The notes below the pieces were generated by a model. The model was not told where the DNA came from, ran no database searches, and saw nothing but the letters and a program-made list of their open reading frames with translations. This document shows positions 33,522-42,911 of a stretch of 64,000 nt of DNA, piece after piece; the first letter of the stretch is position 1; each line of letters opens with the position of its first letter. Position numbers and translations under genes: made by a program. The DNA lies in the NCBI RefSeq assembly GCF_040655075.1, contig NZ_JBFAJC010000009.1:186001-250000 (forward strand). The letters run 5' to 3'. This DNA comes from Actinoallomurus sp040655075 (GTDB lineage Bacteria; Actinomycetota; Actinomycetes; Streptosporangiales; Streptosporangiaceae).

Positions 33522-34873
33522 GTGCCTGATCGGCTGGAGGACGCCCTGACGTGGCGGGACGACGCGCGCTACCCGGACCTCTGGGCGGGCATGCTGTGGA
33601 ACGACCTCAAACCGCAGCGGTTCCCGGACGTGATCGTCCGGGCCGGCTCGGCGGAGATCGTACGGGAGGCGGTCGGCCTCGCCCGTGACCGCGGGCTCCG
33701 GATCGCCGTACGTGGGAGCGGACACGGCTGGTGTGGCTCACCACTGCGCGACGGAGGGATGCTGATCGACCTTTCCGGCCTCCGGGGTCACGCCATCGAT
33801 CCCGGCGCCGCGACGGCGGTCGCCGAGCCCGGTGTCACCGGACGCACGCTGTCCCTGGCGCTCGCCGAACACGGTCTGGCCTTCCCCACGGGCCACTGCC
33901 CGACCGTCGCACTGAGCGGATTCCTGCTCAGCGGCGGCCTCGGCTGGAACCCCGGAGTCTGGGGGCCCGCGTGCCACAGCGTCCAGGGGATCGAGGCCGT
34001 GACCGCCGACGGCGAACTGCTCAGGTGCGACGAGGAGCAGAACGCGGACCTGTTCTGGGCGGCGCGCGGCGCGGGGCCCGGATTCTTCGCCGCCGTCACC
34101 TCCTTCCGGCTCCGCCTGCATCCCCTCCCTACGGCGATCATGAGGACGCGATACGTCTTTCCGCTGGCGGAAGTCGAGGACATCGCACGCTGGGCCGACG
34201 AGATCGCGGAGGAGCTGCCGGCGAGCGTCGAGTTCGGAATGGCCCTCACGCCGGGTGAGGCGCCGGAGGCGGGGCGCCCGCGACCGCCGATCGCCACCGT
34301 CACGGCCATCGCCTTCGCGGGCTCACGCGATGAGGCCGTACGGGCGCTCGGACCACTACGGGACTGCCCGCTCGCGGGGCGTGCCCTGGTCCGGGAGGTG
34401 GACCGGCCGACGACCTTCGAGTCGCTGTACGCGGACTCCGCGGCGTTCTGGCCCGAACGCCACCGCGCCGCCGTCGACACCCTGTGGTCGCACGAGGACT
34501 TCCGGATTCTGCTGCCGCGGATCGCCGGTCACGTCGAACGGGCGCCATCCGACAAGTCCCTCGTCCTCGCGCTCCTGTCGCCGGGCGGGCCCGAGGCGCC
34601 CGCGACGCCGGACACGGCGTTCGCGGCGCTCGGCAGGACCTTCCTCGTCCCGTACGCCATCTGGGCGGACCGGTCGGAGGACGAGGTGAACCTCCGCTGG
34701 CTGCACCAGACGATGCGGGCGGTGGAGCCCTCGGAGTCGGACACTATGTCGCGGAGACGGACCTGCCGGCCGCCCCGTCACGCGCCCGGCGCTCGTTCAC
34801 ACCGGCCGCCTGGGAGCGTCTGGCGGCGTACGACCCGGGTGGTGTGTTCCAGACGTACCTCACGACGACCTGA
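33522..34873 (+). pseudogene. FAD-linked oxidase (BBE-like) with C-terminal frameshift
   Basis: GTG 33522 with GAGGAGG upstream opens a berberine-bridge-type FAD oxidase: FAD_binding_4 domain with IAVRGSGHGWCGSPLRDGG and LAFPTGHCPTVALSGFLLSG, then the substrate domain and RTFLVPYAIWADRSEDE. At about 34728-34731 (a C-run) the frame shifts. The family C-terminus, LGVGHYVAETDLPAAPS and DPGGVFQTYLTTT, is in the next frame and stops at 34873; the original frame runs on to 34946 in arginine-rich nonsense. One added base restores it, so this is either a true frameshift or a sequencing error. Confidence 0.8.
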
Positions 34874-35145
34874 CCCGTACGCCGCCGGACGACCGTGGCA
34901 TGGTCCGGATCCCTCATGTCGGGACCGGAAGGCATCCCGGTGGTGACGAACGTGGCCCTTCCAAGGATGATCTGCGTCTGTTGAACGGCACCTACTGCTC
35001 GCCGGACAATCCGTGCTTCTCGAGTCGGTGGGCGCCCACGGGTCTCCGGGTTAAAAGCCCGTAAAAATCGACCTTCTGTCGAACTCTAATTGACCGTTTC
35101 ACATCTCACCCGTTCGGACGATTCAACAACGATTGGAAGAAGGAC

Positions 35146-35571
35146 ATGCGCAAGACGCTCACCGTGGCGGGAGTCGCCGCCGTCGCGACCGGAACCGTCA
35201 TCCTCGCCGCCGGGGCCGCCCAGGCCAAGACCGGCCTGCACCTTTCGGTCGACCACCACACCGTCCAGCACGGACGCACCGTCACCTTCCGCGCCGACGC
35301 TTTCTCCGACAGCAGCGGCGACCACATCCACGGGCTCAAGTTGTGCCTGCAGCGAGCCCTGCCCAAGGGCCCCGGCTACGAGAAGTTGCTCTGCACCACC
35401 CACGGTCGCACCGGCAAGAGCGGCGCCGAACGGTTCACCCTGACCCTCAAGCCCGCCGTCCACAAGGGCACCTACACCTTCCGGGCCGTCGCCTACCGGC
35501 AGGACCGCCACCACCACTGGCACGCCTGGGGCGCGGGAGCCTCCAACCTCGTCAAGGTCACCGTCCGATGA
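35146..35571 (+). CDS. small secreted protein of unknown function
   Basis: A 141-residue exported protein: signal peptide MRKTLTVAGVAAVATGTVIL, cleavage after AAQA-K. The mature domain is a histidine- and lysine-rich beta sandwich (GLHLSVDHHTVQHGRTVTFR, ADAFSDSSGDHIHG, GTYTFRAVAYRQDRHHHWHA) resembling Ig-like repeats, with two cysteines. The histidine clusters could bind metal. GAAGAAGG precedes the ATG. A strong terminator follows at 35591, so it is a single-gene unit. Confidence 0.75.
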   Translation: MRKTLTVAGVAAVATGTVILAAGAAQAKTGLHLSVDHHTVQHGRTVTFRADAFSDSSGDHIHGLKLCLQRALPKGPGYEKLLCTTHGRTGKSGAERFTLTLKPAVHKGTYTFRAVAYRQDRHHHWHAWGAGASNLVKVTVR

Positions 35572-35590
35572 CCTGACCGCTATGGTCACT

Positions 35591-35629
35591 GAACGTCCTG
35601 GGACGGAAACTCGCCGTCCCAGGACGTTC
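35591..35629 (+). terminator. strong hairpin after the small secreted protein
   Basis: A perfect 16-bp inverted repeat (arms GAACGTCCTGGGACGG and its complement) with loop AAACTCG, followed by GCTTGAC. It lies 20 bases after the stop at 35571. Confidence 0.8.
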
Positions 35630-35682
35630 GCTTGACAACAGCGCCGTTCGGCTCACCATCCGGGTTCAAAGAGAGGCCCCTT

Positions 35683-36444
35683 GTGAATTCGCCAGACTCG
35701 GATTCCCCGTACAAGATGGGCGAAGATCGCATGAGTTCTGCCGGCGACTTTCCCCGGATCGAGAGGGCTTTGCCGTCGGATGCCGAGGTGCGACAGCACG
35801 AGTGGTGGATCGATCCTCGGGAGTATGCCCGGCATGAGGCTCGCCGTGGCCGCCGGTTCGCGTTCGTGAACCTTGTCCCGGCCCGTACCGCGCTCGTGGT
35901 GATCGACATGGTGCCGTTCTTCGTGTCCGAGAACCCGTACTGCCGCGGCATCGTGCCGAACATCGGCCGCATCGCCGATGCCCTTCGAGTAGCAGGCGGT
36001 ACGGTCGCCTGGGTCCTTCCCGCAGTCGGCGAAAGGACGCCGGTGCTGGATGAGTTCTTCGGGCCGGAAACAGCCGAGGCCTACCGCGTGTCCGGCGGGA
36101 CGGGTCCGCTGCCCGGGCGGCTGTGGCCGGAACTGGTGGTCCGTCCCGGTGATGTGCTGGTGGAGAAATCCGCTCCCAGCGCGTTCTTCCCCGGCCGTTG
36201 TGTCCTTCCGGGAGTGCTGGAAGAGCGCGGAGTCGATACCGTTCTGATCAGCGGAACCGTCACCAATGTGTGCTGCGAATCCTCCGCCCGCGACGCCGCC
36301 GCCCTCGGACTGCGGGTCATCCTGGTCGCGGACGCCAATGCGGCCCGGCGCGACCAGGACCACAACGCCACGCTGCATACCATCTACCGGTCCTTCGGCG
36401 ACGTGCGCTCGACGTCCGACCTGCTCGACATGGTCCAGGCCTGA
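35683..36444 (+). CDS. isochorismatase-like cysteine hydrolase
   Basis: A 253-residue hydrolase of the isochorismatase/nicotinamidase superfamily. The catalytic triad is visible: Asp in TALVVIDMVPFFV, Lys in DVLVEKSAPSAF, and Cys in SGTVTNVCCESSARDAAALG with the preceding cis-peptide TVTN. GTG 35683 has AGAGAGG upstream; later ATGs at 35716 and 35731 are alternatives. Family members hydrolyse amides, carbamates or isochorismate. Its position just upstream of the D-aminoacylase suggests action on an N-substituted amino compound (inference). Confidence 0.85.
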   Translation: MNSPDSDSPYKMGEDRMSSAGDFPRIERALPSDAEVRQHEWWIDPREYARHEARRGRRFAFVNLVPARTALVVIDMVPFFVSENPYCRGIVPNIGRIADALRVAGGTVAWVLPAVGERTPVLDEFFGPETAEAYRVSGGTGPLPGRLWPELVVRPGDVLVEKSAPSAFFPGRCVLPGVLEERGVDTVLISGTVTNVCCESSARDAAALGLRVILVADANAARRDQDHNATLHTIYRSFGDVRSTSDLLDMVQA

Positions 36445-36599
36445 CCGATATCGGCACCGTCCAGGTCGGCCCCCCAACCTTGTGTATCTCGCCAAATCCT
36501 GGGCGATCGTTTGGTCTCGGGCACCAGGGCGGGAGCGGGCGCCGGCACGAGAATGGCCGTGTCCGGTTGTCGAGTCGGTCTGCGGGAAGGCGAGGTCTC

Positions 36600-38222
36600 A
36601 TGGCCGTGGGGGGTTGGGAGGTCGACGGCTCGGCGCCGTTCGTGATCCGAGGCGCGACGGTCGTCGACGGTACCGGTGCGCCGAGTGCGGAGGCGGACAT
36701 CGTCGTCGATGCGGGGCGTATCCGGGGCCTCGGCGCGCCCGGAAGTGTCGTGCTGGACTCCGGCGCCGCCCTGGACGCCCAGGGCCTTGTGGTCTGTCCC
36801 GGATTCATCGACGTTCACTCCCACGCCGACAATGCCCCGCTGCTGGTCGAGGACGATCTGACCAAGATCAACCAAGGGGTGACGACCGAGGTCACCGGCA
36901 ACTGCGGCTTCTCGCTCGCCCCGATCCCGGCAGGGGAGCAGGCGCGTGAGGCCACGTCCGCGCTGCGGAAGCTGTTTCCCATCGACGAGGTGACCTGGGG
37001 AAGCGTTCCCGAGCTCTATGAGATGGTCGACGACCGTGGCACCGTGGTGAACGTCTGCCCCCTGGTCGGGCACGGAGCCCTGCGGATGGCCGCGATGGGG
37101 TCAGGGGCGCGTGCCGCCGAATCCGTGGACATCCGCCGGATGCGCGTGATGCTTCAGGACGCGCTGGAGGCCGGCGCGTTCGGGATGTCCACCGGCCTGA
37201 TCTACGCCCCCGGCGTCTACGCCGACGCCGAGGAACTGGTCCAGGTGGCACGGGTTCTCGGCCCGGACCGGGTCTATGCGACGCACATGCGCAACGAGAG
37301 CTTCGACCTGGCGGCCAGCCTGACCGAGTCGGTCCGGCTCGCCCGCGAGGCCGGGTGCCGGCTCCAGATCTCCCACCTCAAGGCGACCGGCCAGGACAAC
37401 CACGGGTCGATCCCGCAGGCGATCGCGTATCTCGACGAGGCGCGGGACGACGGCGTGGCCGTGACCCAGGACATCTATCCGTACACCGCCGCCTCGACGA
37501 TCCTGGCGGCCTGCCTACCGCCGTGGATGCACGACGGTGGCGACACGAACCTGCTCGCCCGGCTGGAGGATCGGCAGTCGCTGGCTCGCGCCCGCCGCTC
37601 CATCGAGTCGCCGCAGGCGCAGGACTGGGAGAACCTGATCGGTGGCGCGGGCGGGTACGACGGTATCCTCATCGCCTCGACGGCATCACACGACCACGAG
37701 GGCATGACCCTCCGCCAGGTGGCGGACGAGCTCGGGCTTGAGCCGTTCGACGCCCTGGTGCACGTGCTGGTCGCCGAGCGGCTGCGTGTCACGATGGTCG
37801 AGTTCTCGATGGCCGACCAGGACCTCGACGACGCCTTCCGTTCGCCGTTCACCTCGGTGGGGTCGGACGGGACGCCGCCGGGTTCGGGTGGCAAGCCGCA
37901 CCCACGGCTTTTCGGCACCTTCCCGACCGTGATCAGCCGGTTCGTCCGTGAGCGGCGGATCGTCGACCTGGCCGAGGCGGTTCGCCGCATGACCTCCTTG
38001 CCGGCGGCCGTCTTCGGCGTTCCCGGCCGGGGGGTCATCGCGCCCGGCGCGGTCGCGGACCTGGTGTGCTTCGACCCACTGGCGATCAGCCATCCGGGCG
38101 ACTACGCGACGCCTGACCGGCCTGTCGCCGGTATCGAGTGGGTCATGCAGGAGGGGCGCCTCGTCGTACGGTCAGGGCGGTGGCTCGGGGTCCGGCGCGG
38201 GCGGAGACTGCGGCCGCGTTGA
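36600..38222 (+). CDS. N-acyl-D-amino-acid deacylase (D-aminoacylase)
   Basis: A 540-residue amidohydrolase-superfamily enzyme. Metal-binding DVHSHADN follows the beta-sandwich opening GATVVDGTGAPSAEADIVVD. VTGNCGFSLAP contains the metal-bridging cysteine typical of D-aminoacylases. Further ligands lie in YATHMRNES and LQISHLKATG. The late block SVGSDGTPPG carries the catalytic aspartate. It should remove the acyl group from N-acyl-D-amino acids in the cytosol. ATG 36600 has GGCGAGG upstream. It is followed on the same strand by a PucR-type regulator 30 bases later. Confidence 0.9.
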   Translation: MAVGGWEVDGSAPFVIRGATVVDGTGAPSAEADIVVDAGRIRGLGAPGSVVLDSGAALDAQGLVVCPGFIDVHSHADNAPLLVEDDLTKINQGVTTEVTGNCGFSLAPIPAGEQAREATSALRKLFPIDEVTWGSVPELYEMVDDRGTVVNVCPLVGHGALRMAAMGSGARAAESVDIRRMRVMLQDALEAGAFGMSTGLIYAPGVYADAEELVQVARVLGPDRVYATHMRNESFDLAASLTESVRLAREAGCRLQISHLKATGQDNHGSIPQAIAYLDEARDDGVAVTQDIYPYTAASTILAACLPPWMHDGGDTNLLARLEDRQSLARARRSIESPQAQDWENLIGGAGGYDGILIASTASHDHEGMTLRQVADELGLEPFDALVHVLVAERLRVTMVEFSMADQDLDDAFRSPFTSVGSDGTPPGSGGKPHPRLFGTFPTVISRFVRERRIVDLAEAVRRMTSLPAAVFGVPGRGVIAPGAVADLVCFDPLAISHPGDYATPDRPVAGIEWVMQEGRLVVRSGRWLGVRRGRRLRPR

Positions 38223-38252
38223 GGAGAACGATCCCCTCGTAGACTGCCGCGA

Positions 38253-39863
38253 ATGGAAGACTCGCAGCTCATCGGACCTGTTGCCCCCTTGGCCGGGGTC
38301 CTCGAGTCGATCGATCGAGAGGTCGTCGTCGTGGCGCCCGGCACGGCGGTCACCGACCAGACCGTCTGCGACTGCGTGGTCTGGGACCCTCTCGAAGAGC
38401 TTCCTTCAGCTGCGGGCGGAGTGCTGCTGCTCGTCGGTGCGTCCGTGATGCACCCCCAACTCGGCTCGCTCCTGGTGGACGCGGGCGAGGCCGGTTACGT
38501 CGCGGCCGTCATTAAACGACGTGGGCAGGACCTCACCGGGATCGTTGAGACGGCGCGACGGGCGGGTCTCATCATGCTCGTCGCGCGTGACGAGCTTCCG
38601 TGGAGCACCGTGGAGGCCCTGCTGGCAGGCGCGATCGCCTCGTGCGCCACGACGGTGCGGCGCGCCGGTTTCGAAGCGACCGACGACCTGTTCGGCATGG
38701 CGAACGCCATCGCGTCGATCGCCGGCGCGGCGATCACCATCGAGGACCTCGAACGCCGGGTTCTCGCGTATTCGAGCATCGAGGGACAGGCCATCGACGC
38801 CGTACGCCAAGAATCGATCCTGGACCGCAAGGTGCAGGCGATCCCGGAGTACGACGCCGAATACCTCGCGGTGGCCCGCGCCGAGGGCCACGTCCGGTTC
38901 CCGTCGCAGGCGGATCACGAACTGGCGCGTGTCGTGGTCCCCGTCCGGATCGGCGGCCGCCTTCTCGGCTCGATCTGGGCCATTGACGACGGCGAACCCG
39001 GTTCTGCGAGCCGTGCCGTGGCAGCGCTGGAGATGGCTGCTCCCGCCGTCGCGTTGGCGATCATGTCGGTGGGGTTCCGCGAGGACGCGGCCCGGCGGCG
39101 CCGATCCGAGCAGCTCGCGGCGCAGCTCGGCGCCACCGGATCGGATCACACGAGCACGCTGCGCGACCGGCTACCCCTGGCGATCATGGGGTTCGGCCCG
39201 CTGACCGACGCTCCGGACCTCGATGAGCAGCGCCTCACCCAGATCATCCGGCTCAATGTCGAGCGTATTTCGCCCGAGGCGGCCTGTGCTCGGGTGGAGG
39301 ACGCGATCTTCGCTCTGGTGCCCAGGGCGGCCGGGTGCTCATCGGCCCGGCTCAGGCGGCTCGCCGAGGACGTCGGCAGGTCGGCGAATTCGAGCAACGG
39401 CGGGAGGCTGGGTTGTGCCTTCATCGCCGCGATCAACGACACCGATCAGGTGATCAGAGCGCGGCGGGACATCTCCACGGTCCTGAGGGCGATGCAGGGC
39501 TCACGACATGCCGTCATCGACGTCGATGAGCAGCGGCACCTGGTCATTCTCGAGGAGATCCGGCGTTCGGGTGTTGCGGACGCCGATCGTCTCGTCCAGC
39601 ACGTCCGGGACCTTCTCGGGTACGACGAGCGGCACCAGACGGCGTATGCGGCGACATTGCTGGCTCACTTCGATCACTTCGGCGACGCCCGCGCCGCGGC
39701 CAGGCAACTGGGGATCCATGAGAACTCCTACCGGTACCGGCTCGCCCGTATCAAGGAGAAGTTCGGCTTTGACGCGAGTGATCCGCGATTGCGGCAGGTG
39801 ATGTGGCTGCAGCTACGGTTGCTGTTGGATCGGCACCGGCCGGCCGGCCAACGGCCGATCTGA
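38253..39863 (+). CDS. PucR/CdaR-type transcriptional regulator of the D-amino-acid cluster
   Basis: A 536-residue regulator: an N-terminal PucR-like sensing domain (residues about 10-120), a GAF-like middle (TIEDLERRVLAYSSIEGQAI, ARVVVPVRIGGRLLGSIWAI), a degenerate CdaR GGDEF-like part, and the C-terminal PucR helix-turn-helix (AARQLGIHENSYRYRLARIK). It lies directly after the D-aminoacylase and faces the ABC solute-binding protein gene, so it is the probable regulator of this catabolic cluster. The effector might be an amino acid or acyl-amino acid. Confidence 0.9.
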   Translation: MEDSQLIGPVAPLAGVLESIDREVVVVAPGTAVTDQTVCDCVVWDPLEELPSAAGGVLLLVGASVMHPQLGSLLVDAGEAGYVAAVIKRRGQDLTGIVETARRAGLIMLVARDELPWSTVEALLAGAIASCATTVRRAGFEATDDLFGMANAIASIAGAAITIEDLERRVLAYSSIEGQAIDAVRQESILDRKVQAIPEYDAEYLAVARAEGHVRFPSQADHELARVVVPVRIGGRLLGSIWAIDDGEPGSASRAVAALEMAAPAVALAIMSVGFREDAARRRRSEQLAAQLGATGSDHTSTLRDRLPLAIMGFGPLTDAPDLDEQRLTQIIRLNVERISPEAACARVEDAIFALVPRAAGCSSARLRRLAEDVGRSANSSNGGRLGCAFIAAINDTDQVIRARRDISTVLRAMQGSRHAVIDVDEQRHLVILEEIRRSGVADADRLVQHVRDLLGYDERHQTAYAATLLAHFDHFGDARAAARQLGIHENSYRYRLARIKEKFGFDASDPRLRQVMWLQLRLLLDRHRPAGQRPI

Positions 39864-39866
39864 CCG

Positions 39867-39884
39867 GTGCCGCTCTTCCGGCAC
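39867..39884. terminator. short hairpin between convergent pucR and binding-protein genes
   Basis: GTGCCG and CGGCAC arms with a 6-base loop lie between the two converging stops. It is short and only modestly stable. Confidence 0.4.
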
Positions 39885-39888
39885 TCGA

Positions 39889-40806
39889 TCAGGTACCGCC
39901 GTTGATCTCGGCGCTTTTGTTGCTACAGCAGTCCTTGAGGCCCCATGTGCTCATGATCTGGTCATAGGTGCCGTTCTCAATGAGTTTCTTCAGCGCCGCC
40001 TGAACGGCCTTGACGAGTTCGGGGTCGGACTTCTGGACGGCGATGCCGAGCGCACCGGGCTTGGTGGGTGCGTCCGGCGGGGTGCTCGTGACGAAGAGGG
40101 AGCCGGTCTGCTTGACGATCGCTGCCGTGGAACCACCGGTCGACACCCCGACGTCGGCCCGACCGCTCTGTACGGCCAGAACCACCTCGTCCTGGGTGCG
40201 GAAGTTGTTGATCTTGATGGCCCGCTTTCCGGCGGCGGCGCACTTCTTGGTGACGGCCTGGGCGTCGTCGGCCATCGACGTGCCGGTCTGTACCGCTATC
40301 GAGAAACCGCAGGTATTCGCCCAGGTCGGGAACTTGCCCTTGTTCTCGGCCTTGGCAAAGAACATCGTGCTGTTCATCGCGTAGTCGACGAAGTCGATGT
40401 GCTCCCGGCGTGACGGACGGTCAAGGATTCCGGAGACGGCGACGTCGAACTTTCCCGCGGCTATTCCGGGGACGATGGCGTCGAAGCTGGCGTTCTGCAG
40501 CCCGGCCTTCAGACCGAGCAACGAGGCGATCCCGTTGATGAGATCGATGTCAGCCCCTTCGAGCGTCTTGTTGTCTTTGGCCACCGACTCGAAGGGCGGA
40601 TACGTCGCGTCGGTGGCGACCCGGATCGTGCCGGCCGTCCTGATCTTGGCCGGCACCATCGCGCTCAGTGTCCTGTCGGCCGCCTGGGCGGAGAGGCCGG
40701 GCTTGGCCTTCTCCGCGGAGCCGGTCTGGGATGCGTTGGTGCATCCCGCGCCGAAGGCGAGCGTCACCGCCGCGAGAGCGGCGGTCATCTGCGATGTCCT
40801 TTTCAT
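39889..40806 (-). CDS. polar amino-acid ABC transporter, solute-binding lipoprotein
   Basis: A 305-residue family 3 solute-binding protein. Signal and lipobox: MKRTSQMTAALAAVTLAFGA then GC. The domain opens IRVATDATYPPFESVAKDNK, with GADIDLINGIASLLGL, PGIAAGKFDVAVSGILDRPS, and closes IENGTYDQIMSTWGL. ATG 40806 has CAGGGAG upstream. The tail DCCSNKSAEINGG has adjacent cysteines, unusual for the family. It captures an amino acid or related compound for the permease/ATPase at 42912-44695. It is transcribed with the racemase-like and GNAT genes. Confidence 0.9.
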   Translation of the reverse strand: MKRTSQMTAALAAVTLAFGAGCTNASQTGSAEKAKPGLSAQAADRTLSAMVPAKIRTAGTIRVATDATYPPFESVAKDNKTLEGADIDLINGIASLLGLKAGLQNASFDAIVPGIAAGKFDVAVSGILDRPSRREHIDFVDYAMNSTMFFAKAENKGKFPTWANTCGFSIAVQTGTSMADDAQAVTKKCAAAGKRAIKINNFRTQDEVVLAVQSGRADVGVSTGGSTAAIVKQTGSLFVTSTPPDAPTKPGALGIAVQKSDPELVKAVQAALKKLIENGTYDQIMSTWGLKDCCSNKSAEINGGT

Positions 40807-40847
40807 CGTTCTCCCTGGTGTACGTGCACGCGTCACTCGCATGTGGT

Positions 40848-41972
40848 TCAGAGGCCGAGTGACACGGTGCGCTTGTCGATGGTGAGTTCCTCGACGGTGC
40901 CGAGATCCACATCGACCCCCGTGCCCGGCCCGGTGGGCACGGCGAGGCATCCGTCCTCGAGTTCGAACGGGCGGGCGATGTCCTTGGTGTAGTAGCGGCT
41001 GGTCGCCGATATGTCGCCGGGAAGGGTGAAGCCGGGCAGACTGGCCAGGGCGAGGTTGGCCGCGCGCCCCACGGCGGTCTCGAGGGTGCCACCACAAAAG
41101 ACGGGTATGCCGTTGGCCTGGCAGACGTCGTGGATCGCGCGCGAATTCAGGTATCCGCCGACCCTGCTCGGCTTGATGTTCACGACGTTCACCGCGCCCA
41201 GGCGGATCGCGACCATGGTGTCGTGTACCCCGCTGATCGACTCGTCCAGGCAGATGGGCGTCGTCGAGGCGGCGGCGAGAGCCTGGTGCGCGAGAAGATG
41301 GTCGCGGTCGAACGGCTGTTCCAGGAGGAGCAGGTTGAACTCGTCGAGGCGGCGCAGGTGAGGGATGTCGCTCGGCTCGTACGCCTGGTTGGCGTCCACC
41401 TGCAGCGGCAGGTCGTCCCCGAACGTCGCCCGGACGGCGCGGACCGGCTCGAGGTCCCATCCTGGCTGGATCTTGAGTTTGATCCGGGAGTAGCCGTCCT
41501 TGAGGTAGCCGCCGACCCAATCGATCAGTTCGTCGATGGAATCGGGGATGCCCACGGAGACACCGACGGGGATGCGGCCCGCCGCCGCGCCCAGGAAGTC
41601 CACCAGCGGCATGCCATGCCGGCGCAGTTGGGCATCGAGCAGGGCCGACTCGACGAACGCCTTGGCGATCGGGCTGCCGGGCACGTCCTTCAGGACGGAT
41701 CGGAGCCAGCCGACCGTCGTCCCCGAAGGCGGCGGCGGGCTGCTCTCCATCGCCGGCACGATCACCTCCAGGAGCGCGGTACGAACGCTCGCCATGTACT
41801 CAGGGAAGTACGTCGGCTCTGGGTCGGCGGCCGATTCCGACCAGCCGTCGACGCCGTCCTCGGACCAGCGCAACACCATGACGTGCCGTGTGTCGTCCAC
41901 GCCCTTCGACGTCCGGAACGGCCGTACGAGCGGCATGGCGAGCGTGCGGATCTCGAGCGTCACGCGAGGCAT
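40848..41972 (-). CDS. enolase-superfamily N-succinylamino-acid racemase / OSBS-like enzyme
   Basis: A 374-residue member of the muconate-lactonising branch of the enolase superfamily, closest in pattern to N-succinylamino-acid racemase/o-succinylbenzoate synthase. Catalytic KxK in SRIKLKIQPG; metal ligands Asp in LPLQVDANQAY, Glu in LLLLEQPFDRD and Asp in PICLDESISG; second acid/base Lys in VNIKPSRVGG. The capping N-terminus is TLAMPLVRPFRTSKG. Either ATG 41972 or GTG 41981 could be the start; the latter overlaps the GNAT stop. Gene context (N-acyltransferase, deacylase, transporter, no menaquinone genes) favours N-acylamino-acid racemisation. Confidence 0.85.
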   Translation of the reverse strand: MPRVTLEIRTLAMPLVRPFRTSKGVDDTRHVMVLRWSEDGVDGWSESAADPEPTYFPEYMASVRTALLEVIVPAMESSPPPPSGTTVGWLRSVLKDVPGSPIAKAFVESALLDAQLRRHGMPLVDFLGAAAGRIPVGVSVGIPDSIDELIDWVGGYLKDGYSRIKLKIQPGWDLEPVRAVRATFGDDLPLQVDANQAYEPSDIPHLRRLDEFNLLLLEQPFDRDHLLAHQALAAASTTPICLDESISGVHDTMVAIRLGAVNVVNIKPSRVGGYLNSRAIHDVCQANGIPVFCGGTLETAVGRAANLALASLPGFTLPGDISATSRYYTKDIARPFELEDGCLAVPTGPGTGVDVDLGTVEELTIDKRTVSLGL

Positions 41973-41973
41973 G

Positions 41974-42765
41974 TCAGTCACCTGTTCTGGTCAGTCGATA
42001 GGCGCCGTCCGAGCCGAGGCGGTTCGGGCGGTAACCCAGCGTGAATGCGTGTTCGAACACCTGGCGGGCCGCGAGTCGCCACTGGAGGGCGAGCTCGGCG
42101 TCGGCTCGGCGCATCGCCTCGATGTCCTCGGGGATCCAGACCCGGACCGCATCCGATTCGGGAAACGCCGGAATCGATGGGGCGCCGTGCGGGCCCTGCT
42201 CGAGAGCGGCTGGGACGGCGTCTTCCGTACCGGGAATCTCCTGGGCGGGCGGAGCCTCGTCGAGGCGCCACTCGGCGTAGAAGCGGTCCGGCCGATCCCC
42301 TCGGTTGATGGCGTCGTGCATCGGGGGGTAGTAGTCGCGGATGTATTCGGCGACCCGTGCGCCCAGTTTGTTCAGGTTGAAGTGTGCGTTGCGCCGGATG
42401 AGCGGGTCGAACGTCCAGAGGATCCGGTTCGCGCCCCGCTCGAGCGCCCAGTCACGCTGCCCGAACTTCAGCGCGCGCCCGACGCCTTTGCCCGCCTCCA
42501 CGGAGCTGACCGCGGCGATGAGCGAGTAGATCGAATCCCTCCCGGGTCCGCCGGCGACGCCGACGGTGACCCCGGCGAGGTCGCCGCCCGCCGTGAACGC
42601 TCCGAGGACGCAACCGCCGGCATGCGCGATGGACGCCAGTAGGTCGGCCGGGATGGGGGACGATTCCGGGGCGGTCCCCCAGATGTCGGCGAGCAGTCGA
42701 GCGGCGGCGACATGTTCCTCATGGCCGGCGAGTTCGACGACCTCGGGGCGGACGGAAGCAGGCAT
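41974..42765 (-). CDS. GNAT acyltransferase, COG3375-like, probable N-succinyltransferase
   Basis: A 263-residue protein with an N-terminal GNAT domain: AARLLADIWG, GGDLAGVTVGVAGGP, IYSLIAAVSSVEAGKGVGRA (acyl-CoA pyrophosphate loop), WTFDPLIRRNAHFNLNKLGA, EYIRDYYPPMHDAINRGDRP. This pattern is that of COG3375 proteins, which in several bacteria sit beside N-succinylamino-acid racemases and succinylate D-amino acids. It overlaps or abuts the racemase-like gene. The C-terminal 80 residues are a family extension. It diverges from the ABC permease 146 bases away, a natural divergent promoter for the cluster. Confidence 0.85.
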   Translation of the reverse strand: MPASVRPEVVELAGHEEHVAAARLLADIWGTAPESSPIPADLLASIAHAGGCVLGAFTAGGDLAGVTVGVAGGPGRDSIYSLIAAVSSVEAGKGVGRALKFGQRDWALERGANRILWTFDPLIRRNAHFNLNKLGARVAEYIRDYYPPMHDAINRGDRPDRFYAEWRLDEAPPAQEIPGTEDAVPAALEQGPHGAPSIPAFPESDAVRVWIPEDIEAMRRADAELALQWRLAARQVFEHAFTLGYRPNRLGSDGAYRLTRTGD

Positions 42766-42911
42766 GGTGCCAAGGGTTGTGAGCCGATCCCTCCAGGTCA
42801 TTGAGGTGTAGACCAGAGTTTCCCGCCGAACTTTGGTCGAGCCGACAACGGTCGTACGTGCCAATGTCCACATCATTGGGTGATTGGCCGAGACCGACCG
42901 GTGAACAGAGG

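Noticed and set aside
40848..41972. Assignment of the enolase-superfamily gene as menaquinone OSBS (menC)
   Set aside because: Sequence motifs fit, but no menaquinone genes are nearby and the acyltransferase, deacylase and amino-acid transporter favour N-acylamino-acid racemisation; not fully excluded.
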